In this document: piece after piece, positions 1 to 8,529 of the stretch
How positions within the stretch are numbered: the stretch's first letter is position 1
How the letters are laid out: each line of letters starts with the position of its first letter
Assembly: GCA_022834735.1 (NCBI GenBank)
Contig: BQKD01000001.1
Span: 2,023,659-2,087,658, forward strand
Length of the DNA: 64,000 nt
Source of the DNA: Erysipelotrichaceae bacterium OPF54
Lineage (GTDB): Bacteria; Bacillota_I; Bacilli_A; Erysipelotrichales; Erysipelotrichaceae
Direction of reading: 5' to 3'
Notes under the pieces: model-generated
What the model saw: the letters and a program-made list of their open reading frames with translations, nothing else
Database searches by the model: none
What the model was told of the DNA's origin: nothing
Made by a program: the position numbers and the translations under genes

Positions 1-307
1 CTGCCAGTTCCTTTCCGTCCGGTGTCAGTTTGATTTTTGCGTTATAGCGCGTATTGTTCGTTTCTTCCTTGTAGACGAGACCATGCTTTTCGAGCGTTGC
101 CAGGGATCTGGAAATTTCCGCTTTGTCTTTCTGGCATATTTCTTTGAGCCGTGCCGAGGTAATACCTTCTTCATACCTGTCGAGCGTGACAAGATACAGA
201 GCGTGGGTCGCTTTCAATCCTTCGCTTTTCATGATTTCTCCGGCAATCCGGTTCCAGTCTTTCATGATCTCGAACAGGATGAGCGTGAAACGTTCAAATC
301 GTGTCAT
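1..307 (-). CDS. MarR-family transcriptional regulator, C-terminus outside window
   Basis: The minus-strand frame opens with an ATG at 307 behind AAGGAGATGG and runs off the left edge (102 residues visible). The protein begins MTRFERFTLILFEIMKDW and shows the winged-helix pattern of MarR proteins: a helix around TSARLKEICQKDKAEISRS followed by a wing around GLVYKEETNNTRYNAKIKLT. MarR proteins are dimeric DNA-binding regulators that usually control a neighbouring transporter or stress gene; the target here lies outside the window or was separated by the mobile region that begins 80 bases upstream of the start. Family assignment is firm; function is unknown. Confidence 0.82.
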   Translation of the reverse strand, partial: MTRFERFTLILFEIMKDWNRIAGEIMKSEGLKATHALYLVTLDRYEEGITSARLKEICQKDKAEISRSLATLEKHGLVYKEETNNTRYNAKIKLTPDGKELA

Positions 308-386
308 CTTTCCATCTCCTTCCGTTGGTTGATTTATCAACATACGAATTATACCCTTTCTATACCGGGAATGCAACAGAGTAAAC

Positions 387-555
387 CGTGACATCCTCCC
401 CCGCCTGAAGAGGCGGGGGCTTCCTTTCGCTTAAAAAGCGAACAGTCGGTTCTCGTTCGAGCAGTCTATTGACTTCAGCATAAGCGAGCTATCTCCGTGT
501 GCCCCACGGTTCTTTTTTATTCACAGGCTATGCCAATACGATTCGCATGCCTTCC
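387..555 (-). ncRNA. Putative omega RNA (reRNA) scaffold and right-end hairpin of TnpB element copy 1
   Basis: Read on the minus strand this region has a hairpin around CCGTGGGGCACACGG, a stem TTCGCTT/AAGCGAA, and the right-end hairpin CCCCCGCC/GGCGGGGG just before the element boundary, the usual architecture of TnpB guide RNAs at the 3' end of IS605-type elements. Both lower stems show compensating changes against copy 2, which supports RNA structure. The guide would be the host sequence beyond 387, starting GTTTACTCTG on the minus strand. The 5' limit is not defined, and the scaffold is separated from tnpB by the IS110 insertion. Confidence 0.55.
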
Positions 556-626
556 TTATTCTGTAAATCATTTTTGGCTAAAATGCTATTTTGGCTAAAC
601 TTCCCCCTTTCCCCCGTTACATCATG

Positions 627-1926
627 CTAACTTTGGTTTATAATAGTCACAAGATCTATTGCGATTTCTTCTTTTGTCTTGCCGAGATCCAGTAGATCCC
701 GGATGACCGTTTTAAAGTTTCTCTTGGCTTTGCGAAGGCTCAGTTCGCGCGGTCTTCCATTGTCATCCATATCTTTTGGATGCCATTCTGCGCCATCTTT
801 CAACATTGACCAGATACTGACAAGTATTTTCCTGGCAATCGCGATGATGAGCCCTTTTTTTTCCTTGTCTTCCTGCAATTCCGTTGAACTTGTACCGATA
901 ATACGGATTCTGCGCCTTGATAGCTGCCCACGCACACTCCACGAGAACCGGTTTGAGATATTTCCCTCCCTTTGTAATATGCCGGCTGTTCTTCTTTCCA
1001 GCTGATTCATTTCGTCCTGGTACAAGTCCGGCCCATCGTGTCAGCTTGTCGGCTGTATAGAACGGATCCATATTGTTTCCTATTTCCGCAATGATCTTTA
1101 TAGCTGACATTCTTCCTATACCCGGAACGCTCATCAGAAGATCGATCTCTTTTTTATATTGGGCCGCCAGCATGTCGATCTCTTCATCCAGTGTCCTGAT
1201 CTGTTCTTCAAGGAACTGGAGATGCTGACGTGTATGGGCAATGATTTTCTTTTCGACCGCGTCAAATTCAAAACCATTGCATGCTTCCAGTATATCTTCC
1301 TGCGAAGCACGGCATCGGCTGTCGACGCAGCAGAGAATATCTTCTTTTGTATAGGGATCCTCACCAATCAGCAGATCGATGATCTTTTGTGCGCTTTTTG
1401 AAAAAACGCTTGAGAAAACCATATCCAGCTTATAGTTCCGGCATGTGAGCGAATTGATGAGACGGTTCTTCTCCTGCGTGCACTGCTGCACATATTTTAT
1501 TCTTAGACGCGTCAGTTCTCTTAATTTTCGGATCGTCCAGTCTGGAATAAAGCTTTTCTTCGTTTCGCCATGACGATACTTGTTGACGATCCACATGGCA
1601 TCTTTATCATCGTCTTTTTCGTCCCGAACAGCTTTCACCCATTTGGGATTCACGATACGGACTTCTTCCATATCGGATTCGAGAACATTGAAGACAGGAA
1701 TCCAGTATTTGCCTGTGGACTCCATGCAGACATGACGGCAGCCATGTTCCAGCAGCCAGTGATCGAAACGGATCAGATCGTTGGTAAAAGTAGAAAAACG
1801 TTTTTTGAAATAAGCCGGATGAAGAGGATCAGATGCGTCGCATACGACAGCGACAATAAAACGTTTGTGGACATCGACACCGCATGCGATCGGAAGTGTG
1901 ACATCCATCGGTTTAACTTTCGCCAT
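627..1926 (-). pseudogene. IS110-family transposase, frameshifted
   Basis: The N-terminal 355 or so residues match the intact copy at 33708-35006, including the RuvC-like start GVDVHKRF, the CMESTGKYW glutamate motif, the KDDDKDA aspartates and the C-terminal VPGIGRMSAIKIIAEIG / RNESAGKKNSRHITKGG segment with the presumed catalytic serine. One extra A near 850 (GATGATGAGCCC here, GATGATGGCCC in the other copy) shifts the frame, so translation ends at 763 after 387 residues instead of 432; the lost frame continues to 627. IS110 enzymes are DEDD recombinases guided by a bridge RNA. Most of the enzyme remains, but loss of the normal C-terminus probably inactivates it. Confidence 0.85.
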
Positions 1927-2161
1927 AGCAATACCTCCTTAAAAAGATAGGCAGCGGATCAGTCTGATCACCGGTTTCGATACATTTGAAATGTCCGTGA
2001 TATTTTATTCTTCGTCCTCGTAGGTATATTTAGGGGTTCATAAGATCAGACACGACAGTTTTCTTAACAGTTTGAATACCTAAGGTATTTCTACTGGGTA
2101 GGAACACGTGTTCATGATCCTCTGCTGGCTTTAGTATAAACGAATCGGCACATTCAAAAAA
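1927..2161 (-). ncRNA. IS110 5' non-coding end, candidate bridge RNA region
   Basis: About 235 bases without a gene lie between the IS110 transposase start (RBS AAGGAGG at 1936-1942, minus strand) and the tnpB terminator. IS110-group elements encode their bridge RNA in the non-coding end upstream of the transposase, so this is where it would be. Short stems are visible, for example ATCAGTCTGAT and TACCTAAGGTA, but target and donor loops were not resolved. The sequence is identical at 35007-35241. Confidence 0.35.
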
Positions 2162-2191
2162 GAGACCCCGATTTTCATGTTCTGGGGTCTC
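2162..2191 (-). terminator. Rho-independent terminator after tnpB copy 1
   Basis: On the minus strand GAGACCCC (8-bp stem) and GGGGTCTC flank a 14-base loop and are followed by TTTTTT. It starts immediately after the tnpB stop codon. The same structure is at 35242-35271. Confidence 0.8.
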
Positions 2192-2192
2192 G

Positions 2193-2541
2193 CTATTTAT
2201 TGAGTGATGACAGTTTTCTTATATTGATCGCGGCATTGAGGTCCCGATCGTGATGGCTTTTGCAGTTCGGACAATCCCATTCCCGCATGCCGAGATCTTT
2301 TGTTTCGGTGTTCTTATACCCGCATACTGAGCAGGTCTGGCTCGAAGGAAACCATTTGTCGATCCGGATCAGCTGCTTTCCTTGATCTTCTAATTTGTAC
2401 TTCAGGAAAGAAGCAAACATGCCCCATCCGTTGTCATGGACCGATTTGCCAAAATGCAGCGACCTTGCCATCGCTTTCATATCCAGGTCTTCTATGCAGA
2501 CGCAGTCGTACGCATTGACGATCTCTCTTGATCGCTTATGC
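2193..2541 (-). pseudogene. TnpB nuclease copy 1, C-terminal fragment
   Basis: This is the 3' part of the tnpB gene cut by the 3.3-kb transposon. It carries the RuvC-II glutamate (CIEDLDMKAMAR), a four-cysteine zinc finger (CSVCG and CPNC) and the RuvC-III motif HDRDLNAAINI, matching residues from about 256 of the intact 370-aa copy at 35273-36385. The CTTATGC at 2535-2541 is one half of the 7-bp target duplication. An internal ATG at 2480 could start a 95-aa stub with no function of its own. Confidence 0.88.
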
Positions 2542-2605
2542 TGTAGCGCGTCAAATTCTGTTAGTCGGAAACGTCAAATATTTTTATACACATCTGGAAG
2601 AGAAA

Positions 2606-2660
2606 CGCACTTTATTTTGTCCGGCCTCGCTTTATTTTGGCTTCAGAAGCATTTTATTTT
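2606..2660 (-). repeat. Three spaced AAAATAAA motifs near transposon end, copy A
   Basis: Mirror of 43165-43219. Read on the minus strand, AAAATAAA occurs three times at 20-22-base spacing between the 95-aa gene and the terminus, as expected for repeated transposase binding sites. Confidence 0.45.
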
Positions 2661-2679
2661 ATTTCTTTCTGTTCAAAAA

Positions 2680-2703
2680 AAGCCGTCTTGTCAAAAACGG
2701 CTT
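2680..2703 (-). terminator. Terminator after the transposon gene set, copy A
   Basis: On the minus strand AAGCCGT and ACGGCTT form a stem with a 10-base loop, followed by a run of T. It lies just past the stop of the 95-aa gene and would end transcription of the transposon operon. Confidence 0.75.
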
Positions 2704-2707
2704 TTAA

Positions 2708-2995
2708 TCAATAATTTCCTATGTTCTCGAATTCTTTCTGGTATACTCTTTCCACTATACATGCCAGGATCCAGCTGTTCCTCTTTCCCAGCGCTTTTCT
2801 GATCGACGGATGGATCTCGAAATCATTCTTGAAGAATAAATGGCCAAAATTATTCATATAGTTTTCTACAAAATACATCAGCTCTTCATTGCTCAGTTTA
2901 TAGGCTCCGTACATCTTCATCGCTCTTTTCAGCTGTTCGATCATCACTTTTCTCGTCGTCGGCCAGTTGATCAACATCCGTTCATCTTCTTTCAT
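2708..2995 (-). CDS. Transposon-encoded 95-aa protein, function unknown, copy A
   Basis: The small acidic-to-basic helical protein (starts MKEDERMLINWPTTRKV) is the last gene of the transposon, 6 bases after the ATPase stop, with a GGGGTGAGAA ribosome site inside the ATPase end. No domain is recognised. The tail NSWILACIVERVYQKEF and the central ELMYFVENYMNNFGHLF look like amphipathic helices. Its conserved place as last gene in both copies suggests an accessory role in transposition, for instance target selection or partner binding for the ATPase, but that is only positional inference. Confidence 0.7.
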   Translation of the reverse strand: MKEDERMLINWPTTRKVMIEQLKRAMKMYGAYKLSNEELMYFVENYMNNFGHLFFKNDFEIHPSIRKALGKRNSWILACIVERVYQKEFENIGNY

Positions 2996-3001
2996 ATGTT
3001 C

Positions 3002-3808
3002 TCACCCCAGTTCTACTTCGTTATGTGCTTTCATCACGATCTCTGCGTCGATGATCCGCTTTTCTTCGTTCGCTCCTTCGATCAGGCATTTCGACAACAG
3101 ATTGTTCAGTTTCCGGATTGATCCGCCTGCGATATTATATGCGGCACGCACCGCGTCTTCTTCGAACACCTTTTCTCTGCTTCCGCATTCTTTCATGCAG
3201 AAATCCACATATTCCTGTGCCTCTTCTCCTTTCAGACCTTCCATGAAATAATTGATCACGATCCTCTGGCGCAGGGCGTCATGCACCTGCTTTTTCAGGA
3301 TCGTGTTCAGGCTCGTCTGCCCGCTCAGGATCAGGATACAGTAGTTCTTCGAGTCCATCTCGAAATTGAGGAGCATGGTCAGATCGTTGAAGACGCTCGT
3401 GCTCAGATACTGCGCTTCGTCGATCACGATGACCGGCGTGCACTTCTTTTCTTTTGCCATGTATTCGATGGCTTCCTGTACCTGCCGGAACAGGTCGCTC
3501 TTTCTGAATTTGGGCTCCAGCCCCAGCCCGCAGGCCAGCTGCCGGTAAAAGTCGATGACCGATACCGTAGACATCTGGATGTAGACCACTTTGTACAGCG
3601 ACGGGTTCAGACTGCCGGCAAATTCGCGGATGGCCGATGTTTTTCCTGTTCCCGGACTTCCTGTGAACAATCCGATCCCTTTCGCTTTTTTCAGGTAGTC
3701 CAGCCGTCCTTTCAGGTTCGCCGTATCTTCGCTCCGGTATAATTTGTGATATTTCGTTTCTTTCTCGAACGGCATCTGCTTCAGTCCGTAAAATACTTTG
3801 GCTTCCAT
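3002..3808 (-). CDS. AAA+ ATPase of the transposon (TniB/ExeA-like), copy A
   Basis: A 268-aa AAA+ protein with Walker A FTGSPGTGKTSAI (about residues 49-60) and Walker B PVIVIDEAQ (about 125-133). The closest families I recognise are ExeA-like and TniB/TnsC-type transposition ATPases, which load onto target DNA and activate the partner transposase. It follows the transposase by one base, and its ribosome site AGGAGG lies in the last codons of the transposase gene, so the two are translationally coupled. The protein is identical to that of the copy at 42017-42823. Confidence 0.88.
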   Translation of the reverse strand: MEAKVFYGLKQMPFEKETKYHKLYRSEDTANLKGRLDYLKKAKGIGLFTGSPGTGKTSAIREFAGSLNPSLYKVVYIQMSTVSVIDFYRQLACGLGLEPKFRKSDLFRQVQEAIEYMAKEKKCTPVIVIDEAQYLSTSVFNDLTMLLNFEMDSKNYCILILSGQTSLNTILKKQVHDALRQRIVINYFMEGLKGEEAQEYVDFCMKECGSREKVFEEDAVRAAYNIAGGSIRKLNNLLSKCLIEGANEEKRIIDAEIVMKAHNEVELG

Positions 3809-3809
3809 A

Positions 3810-5045
3810 TTACTCCTCCTCTCTGAAGCGCATGTGCTGCCTTCTTCTGATCCGGCTGTTCTCCACCTTGTCGACCGTCCGGATCGGGATCAGCTTTCCG
3901 TCCATCCCTAGCAGCCAGGCCTTTCTCCTGTCTTCGGGATCCATCTTCACCTTTACTGTCTCGCGCATGTATTCGGCCGGCACCTCGTAGCTGATCCCGT
4001 CGATCACGAGTGTCGAATCGGTCCTCACCTTTCTTTCGTACGTATGCAGGAAATACTGTTCCACCGCTTCGTCAGGAAGGAAGCGGAACCGCTGTGCATC
4101 CTTCAGATAGCGCTGGCGCGGCGTCATATCTTTCAGCGAAGCGTGTTGGCAGTTGATGTATTTCTGAAGATAGTCCCCGAAAGATTCCCGGACCTCTTCG
4201 ATCGTCTGATAGGCATTCCAGTCCGAACAGCGCAGCCAGTGGTCCTTGAACGTTCGGAATGCGCGCTCCTGTTTTCCTTTCGCGCTTCCGTCCCGCACCG
4301 GCGCATGCACCAGGGCGACCCCCAGTCTTGCACAGATCATATTCAGCTGGTGGTTGTCATAAGGCGAACCATTGTCTACATACAGTACAGACGGGATCCC
4401 GTAAGTCATGACCGCGTTCTTCAGGATCTTCTGAAAGTTGACGGCCGTATCGGCTTCAAAGATTCCCCAGCCCACGATCATCCGGGATGCGTCATCCAGG
4501 ATAGAAACCAGATACAGCCTGTGTCCGGCCAGCCTGTATAGATAGGATGTATCGGCCTGCCAGACCTGGTTGGCAAATTCTTTCTCGAACGCTCTGCGCT
4601 CTTTTCCCTGATGGATCGGTTCGAGACGGCTCTGAGGCAGAGAACGCACGAAACGATCGATCGTGGACTGGGAAACGCGGGCCGGGATAAACCCTTCTTC
4701 GATGAGCCGCGCACGCAGGACCGTATTGATGATGCGCGGATACTGCCGGCGCAGAGCGATGATGCGTTCCTGCGCCTCGGGACTCAGAGTTCGGGAAGTC
4801 CCCTTGTCGCTCCTGGGACGGGAAATCAGTCCATCGAATCCGCCGGAACGGTATTCATAGGCCCAGTGAGCGAAAGTCTGCCATGAAAATGATTTTTTGA
4901 CACCGGAGACCGGGTTTTCGAATTCTTTTTCGGCAAGATGACGGTAAAACTGACGGTTTGTCGAAAAAGGATGAGTGCCGGAAATGACAGGAGCGATGAT
5001 CCCGAATTTCCATAAAGCGATTTTTTCCTTGTCGGTTTGATCCAT
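3810..5045 (-). CDS. DDE transposase/integrase of the transposon, copy A
   Basis: The 411-aa integrase-type transposase (rve fold) has catalytic D165 (VWQADTSYL), D224 (LYVDNGS) and E260 (GKQERAF), a D-58-D-35-E spacing as in retroviral integrases and Tn7/Mu/Tn5053 enzymes. An N-terminal region of about 140 residues with helix-turn-helix character should bind the element ends, and a small beta-rich C-terminal domain follows. The start at 5045 is chosen because AAAGGAGG lies directly upstream; an in-frame extension to 5180 has a non-conserved hydrophobic stretch and no ribosome site. It would cut and join the TGTAG ends with help from the adjacent ATPase. Confidence 0.9.
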   Translation of the reverse strand: MDQTDKEKIALWKFGIIAPVISGTHPFSTNRQFYRHLAEKEFENPVSGVKKSFSWQTFAHWAYEYRSGGFDGLISRPRSDKGTSRTLSPEAQERIIALRRQYPRIINTVLRARLIEEGFIPARVSQSTIDRFVRSLPQSRLEPIHQGKERRAFEKEFANQVWQADTSYLYRLAGHRLYLVSILDDASRMIVGWGIFEADTAVNFQKILKNAVMTYGIPSVLYVDNGSPYDNHQLNMICARLGVALVHAPVRDGSAKGKQERAFRTFKDHWLRCSDWNAYQTIEEVRESFGDYLQKYINCQHASLKDMTPRQRYLKDAQRFRFLPDEAVEQYFLHTYERKVRTDSTLVIDGISYEVPAEYMRETVKVKMDPEDRRKAWLLGMDGKLIPIRTVDKVENSRIRRRQHMRFREEE

Positions 5046-5110
5046 AAAGCAGAATCCTCCTTTGAGATTACTGTACCGGGCTAAAAAGAGGAAAGCGACG
5101 GACAAATGAT

Positions 5111-5737
5111 TCAGGAAGGAGAAAAAAGACCATAGACAAAGGGTGCAGATAAAATAGTGTGAGGCGAAAAATAGGCGCATTCATGAAAACGAAGAAAACT
5201 CTTCAGAAAGGCATGCATAGAAGAACGGATATGAGCAAGAAGATCATACGGGCTACGGTCAAGATCGCGGATCATGATACAGGAGAGGAAAAGCAGAGAG
5301 GAATAGCGGTCGATCCATCGGCGCAGGGTCGTTCTGGAAATATCAAAAAGCGCAGCCGTTCTCGACTTGTTGCCGGCACAAGGTCCGCAGCAGTACTGAA
5401 AGAGCACTTCAAAAATAAAAGGATAGGAAAACGAAGAAAACGGACGGGCATCATAAGGGAGTATGGTATGATAGGAGCCGCAGGAAGGACAAAAAACGAC
5501 ACGAACCCGTAAGCGTTTTGTCGGATTGGAAGGAGAGAGGCAGAAACGGGAGTAGGATGAGTAATCGAGCATCTGGCCGCGCGCCCCGCAGGACGGGCAG
5601 GATAAATCATGCGAAAAAGGGTTGTCGAAAGCCGAAAAATTGATTATCATAAAATTGTTCGTTAGGACGGGAGAGAGTTTGTTCGCAAAACAATTAGGGC
5701 TCTCTCTTTTTTTGCGCCTAACACCTTTCCATGTCAA
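5111..5737 (-). CDS. Zinc-ribbon/HTH protein (DUF6431-like), first gene of transposon, copy A
   Basis: The 208-aa frame has two CxxC pairs (CPSCG near residue 47 and CPSCG near residue 84) forming a probable zinc ribbon, then a CCGPCAG turn and a helix-turn-helix (SRTAALFDISRTTLRRWIDRYS). This layout resembles DUF6431 proteins, which I recall near transposases. It ends about 65 bases before the transposase start. The start codon is uncertain: the listed start is TTG with no good ribosome site, and an internal ATG at residue 30 is possible. A DNA-binding role in end or target recognition is an inference. Confidence 0.65.
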   Translation of the reverse strand: MTWKGVRRKKRESPNCFANKLSPVLTNNFMIINFSAFDNPFSHDLSCPSCGARGQMLDYSSYSRFCLSPSNPTKRLRVRVVFCPSCGSYHTILPYDARPFSSFSYPFIFEVLFQYCCGPCAGNKSRTAALFDISRTTLRRWIDRYSSLLFLSCIMIRDLDRSPYDLLAHIRSSMHAFLKSFLRFHECAYFSPHTILSAPFVYGLFSPS

Positions 5738-5772
5738 TCATCTCATAAAATGAAAATAATGTGACGAAAAAA

Positions 5773-5820
5773 AGCAGAATAAATTCATCGTGAAATGATC
5801 GATGATGAATTTATTCTGCT
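5773..5820. terminator. 17-bp-stem terminator at the transposon left end, copy A
   Basis: AGCAGAATAAATTCATC pairs perfectly with GATGAATTTATTCTGCT across a 14-base loop; the T run lies on the side facing into the element. It would stop transcripts entering from outside. The mirror copy is at 40005-40052. Confidence 0.75.
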
Positions 5821-5862
5821 TGTCTTTATAAATAAGCGAGGATAGCAGGACGACGCTCTACA

Positions 5863-6633
5863 CTTATGCAGAAAATCCTTTCTTTGATTGGCAACTTTCT
5901 CATACAGTTTTGCGACCTTGATCCGCTGTTTCTCCCAGTTTCTGGAGCCTTTCTGCATGTGCGACAGCTTGCGCTGTTCCCGTTCCAGCTTCTTCTCCGC
6001 TTGCCTGTGATATTTTGGATACTCTGCTTCGTTTCCTTCGCTGTCTTTATACAGTCCGTTCATCGAGAAGTCGAGTCCAAGAAAAGTGTGCAGTTTTCTT
6101 TCCGGTACTTGGTTTTCGTACTCGAACGAAATGCTTGCATGATACTTTCCGCTCGGGCTCTGGCTTACAGTCACGGACTTGAGGACATAAGATTCAGGGA
6201 TCTCTCGATGCTGCTTCACCTTGACCTGTCCGATCTTCGGCAGTTTCAAACAGCCGTCGGACAGGAGGATGTTCTGATTGACGCAGACGGTCGAATAGCT
6301 GTTCTTTCTCTTTCTTTTGGATTTGAATCGTGGAAATCCTGTTCCGGGCCGTTTGAAGAAGTTCTGGAAGGCCTCATCCAGATGGCGAAGCGACTGCTGC
6401 AGAGAAATGCTGTCGACTTCCTTCAGGAAGGCGTACTCTTCTGTTTTCTTCATTTCGGTCAGCTCTTTGGCACAGGAAGTATAGCCCAAGGTCGTCTGGT
6501 CTTCTTTGTATTGGCTGATCTTTCGATCGAGCCAGTGGTTGTAGACGAGCCGGACACAGCCGAATGTCTTTGCAAGGAGGATCTTCTGTGCCGGCGTTGG
6601 ATAGAGTCTAAATTTGCAGGCTTTATTTGGCAT
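5863..6633 (-). pseudogene. TnpB nuclease copy 1, N-terminal fragment
   Basis: The first 255 or so residues of a TnpB protein (starts MPNKACKFRLYPTPAQKILL) include the N-terminal HTH/wedge region and the RuvC-I aspartate in FLGLDFSMNGLY. The gene is cut at the 7-bp duplication by the transposon; translation would continue for a few residues into the transposon end. It differs from the intact copy at 35273-36385 at scattered bases. With RuvC-II and RuvC-III separated it cannot act as a nuclease. Confidence 0.9.
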
Positions 6634-6756
6634 ATCGTTTCCTCCTTGCTTTCCCTGATTTCATTATACTGCATTTTTGAATCTTTATCCACAGAAAAAC
6701 TGAGCTTCGCAATTCATCTTTCACCTATAGAGGTGGGAGTCTTCTTGCCTATAGTT

Positions 6757-6879
6757 GATAAAGGATCGAAACAGCTCATGCATGTATTTGAAGACTTCGG
6801 CAATACATCTTTGATCGAAGAGCTGCTTTTGGGAATGTGGAACGAACTGCCTGAAAAAAAGACAAAGAAAAAGCGATGA
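6757..6879 (+). pseudogene. 3' remnant of an unknown gene cut by the TnpB element
   Basis: The frame DKGSKQLMHVFEDFGNTS continues to a TGA at 6877-6879 and ends in a lysine-rich tail. It is open right up to the element boundary at 6756, so it is probably the last 40 codons of a plus-strand gene whose 5' part is missing from the other side of the element. The family is not recognised; it could also be a chance frame. Confidence 0.35.
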
Positions 6880-6886
6880 AAAAAGA

Positions 6887-6940
6887 GAAAGACAGACTGG
6901 ACACCGGATCGTATGACCGCAATTTTCCAGCCTGTCTTTC
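6887..6940 (-). terminator. Terminator of the GH78 cluster
   Basis: GAAAGACAGACTGG and CCAGCCTGTCTTTC form a 14-base stem (one wobble) and, on the minus strand, lead into TCTTTTTT. The GH78 gene stops at 6943, directly before it. Confidence 0.75.
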
Positions 6941-6942
6941 GT

Positions 6943-8517
6943 TTATTTTTTGTTTTTTAAAACATACGTTTCCAGCAGATATACCGGAGTACAGCTCCAT
7001 GCATGACAGTAACTCGAAATAATCGGCGATCCATAAGGAGAATACGACGGCTGATCCGGATCGAACGCTTCCCAGAACGTATCAGCGCCAAGCTCGATCA
7101 TTTTTCCCCAGTAGCCTTTCATGAGCTGTATGGCTTCCTCATGCAGCCCTGCATGAAACAAAGCTTCCACAACATGCGAATACATATATGGTGTCGCAAT
7201 ATTACGGATCGGAAACAGCGTTTCGATCATCCGCTTCATGATCTGACTGCTTTTTTCCTGTGGAAAAATATCCGCAAGGACCATCCATACCTGGCTGGCA
7301 ATATTATATTCCCCGCAACTGCCAAACAATCCGCGTTCCTCATCCCACAGACTAGTTCGTGCATAAGCTTCCATTTTTTCTAGCATATGTTCATAAAATG
7401 CAGGATCCATTCCTTTCTGACCAGCAAGCCAGATAAAGCGCCTGAGCGTGTAGATCATGACAGCCTGTCCTGCTGTGGATTTATCGAATGAATTGGACCA
7501 GTCAATAAACACAGGATACGCATCGGTCAAAGCCAGTTTTCCTCCCTCATCCACGTACCGCAGCGAAAGGTCCATTTGTAGGCGCGCTGTTTCGAACAGA
7601 TCGTCGAGCAATTCCTGATCGTCTTCTTCCTGAAGATAATCATACAGCGTATCAATGAAGAAAAGCGAATAATCAAACAAAAATGTATCATCTGGAATCG
7701 GAGCCGGAAGAGTAAATACGTTGGCACTGATCTTCCCTTCTGTCGTTGTCATGGCGCCAAAAAGATAGAGACAGCGTTTGACAAGATCATTCTGCTTGAA
7801 AGATGCATAGTTTGCCAGAGCCTGCAGGCGAAGATCACCAAGCCACAGCCTGCGGTCCCTTTTCGGTCCATCTTCAAATACATCCATCATACAGTCCTGA
7901 AGCGTTCTGATTCCGGCATCATAAATCGATTGAAGCATCGGATCGTCGAACTGCCGTGCGATCCTGTTTTTTTCGTCCGCGCTTGATACCTTTTCAATTT
8001 TGGGAGCGGAAAATACAGCCTGCCATTTTGGCGATGTGTCCAGAACGGTGAGCTCGACAAAACGAAACGCATACCGGCGAGGAAGTGCGAGACGATACGG
8101 AAGAACATCGATATGAACCATTTCTTCCTGGATCCAGCTTTTCGAAAGCCAGCCGTCGTATTCTTCGCTCGTATGAGCCAGCTCGGCGGCCACTTCGGCA
8201 AAACGTACCTGCAGCATGAGCGGAGCATCCATAGGAGAACCGACCGAATGAATATCGATCGAAAAATACCCCACATGATGTGTCTGGAAATCCAGGATCA
8301 CCCGGTCTCCTTTACGCATTGGAAGCGAAGACAATTCCACATTCTTTGATACTGTTCCGATTCCTTCGAGCTTTTGCTCATCCTTGACCAGATCCACTAT
8401 GTCGTATGTATATACATTTTCGCGCAGCAAAGGCGGGATACACTGTGCTGATTTTTTCAACAAGTCTTCGCGATGCTCAAACTGAACATCCGGATTGATC
8501 TGAAATTGAAAACCCAT
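6943..8517 (-). CDS. Alpha-L-rhamnosidase-like glycoside hydrolase (GH78-type)
   Basis: The 524-aa protein has an N-terminal beta-rich part (to about residue 200) and an (alpha/alpha)6-barrel catalytic part. The segment FEDGPKRDRRLWLGDLRLQALANY (about residues 236-260, written here as overlapping motifs FEDGPKRDRR and LWLGDLRLQ) matches the general-acid region of Bac_rhamnosid/GH78 proteins. No signal peptide is seen, so it should act in the cytoplasm on small glycosides brought in by the two transporters encoded upstream. It is the last gene of a transporter-transporter-hydrolase run, 12 bases after the MFS gene. It is shorter than classical GH78 enzymes, lacking accessory beta domains; the exact substrate is not known. 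Confidence 0.72.
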   Translation of the reverse strand: MGFQFQINPDVQFEHREDLLKKSAQCIPPLLRENVYTYDIVDLVKDEQKLEGIGTVSKNVELSSLPMRKGDRVILDFQTHHVGYFSIDIHSVGSPMDAPLMLQVRFAEVAAELAHTSEEYDGWLSKSWIQEEMVHIDVLPYRLALPRRYAFRFVELTVLDTSPKWQAVFSAPKIEKVSSADEKNRIARQFDDPMLQSIYDAGIRTLQDCMMDVFEDGPKRDRRLWLGDLRLQALANYASFKQNDLVKRCLYLFGAMTTTEGKISANVFTLPAPIPDDTFLFDYSLFFIDTLYDYLQEEDDQELLDDLFETARLQMDLSLRYVDEGGKLALTDAYPVFIDWSNSFDKSTAGQAVMIYTLRRFIWLAGQKGMDPAFYEHMLEKMEAYARTSLWDEERGLFGSCGEYNIASQVWMVLADIFPQEKSSQIMKRMIETLFPIRNIATPYMYSHVVEALFHAGLHEEAIQLMKGYWGKMIELGADTFWEAFDPDQPSYSPYGSPIISSYCHAWSCTPVYLLETYVLKNKK

Positions 8518-8529
8518 TCTTTTTACCTC

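Larger units (their letters stand above)
2542..5862 (-). mobile_element. 3,321-bp DDE/AAA+ transposon, copy A
   Basis: The ends are TGTAGCGCGTC at 2542 and, read inward from the other side, TGTAGAGCGTC at 5862 (10 of 11 matching). CTTATGC flanks both sides (2535-2541 and 5863-5869) as a 7-bp target duplication, and removing the insert plus one duplication restores tnpB. Genes in order on the minus strand are a zinc-ribbon/HTH protein, a D,D(35)E transposase, an AAA+ ATPase and a 95-aa protein. The transposase plus ATPase pairing is that of Mu, Tn7, Tn5053 and IS21-type elements. It has the same length and the same encoded proteins as the copy at 39963-43283. I cannot name a described family with this gene set and a 7-bp duplication. 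Confidence 0.92.
387..6756 (-). mobile_element. TnpB (IS200/IS605-type) element copy 1, carrying IS110 and split by a 3.3-kb transposon
   Basis: Comparison with the copy at 33469-36508 sets both ends. On the minus strand the element starts AACTATAGGC and ends GATGTCACG, and in both copies the base string before the start is TTTATC. It holds tnpB, a right-end hairpin and guide-RNA-like region, but no tnpA, so it is a TnpB-only element that would need a Y1 transposase in trans. An IS110 element sits between tnpB and the right end, and a 3,321-bp transposon (2542-5862) splits tnpB. The length difference from copy 2 is fully explained by the transposon, its 7-bp duplication and two single-base indels. 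Confidence 0.85.

Noticed and set aside
83-391. Plus-strand frame of 102 aa
   Set aside because: Antisense to the MarR gene, no family resemblance; the minus-strand MarR frame has a ribosome site and clear homology.
5159-5512. 117-aa plus-strand frame inside the transposon
   Set aside because: Opposite the zinc-ribbon/HTH gene; basic shadow frame without a ribosome site.
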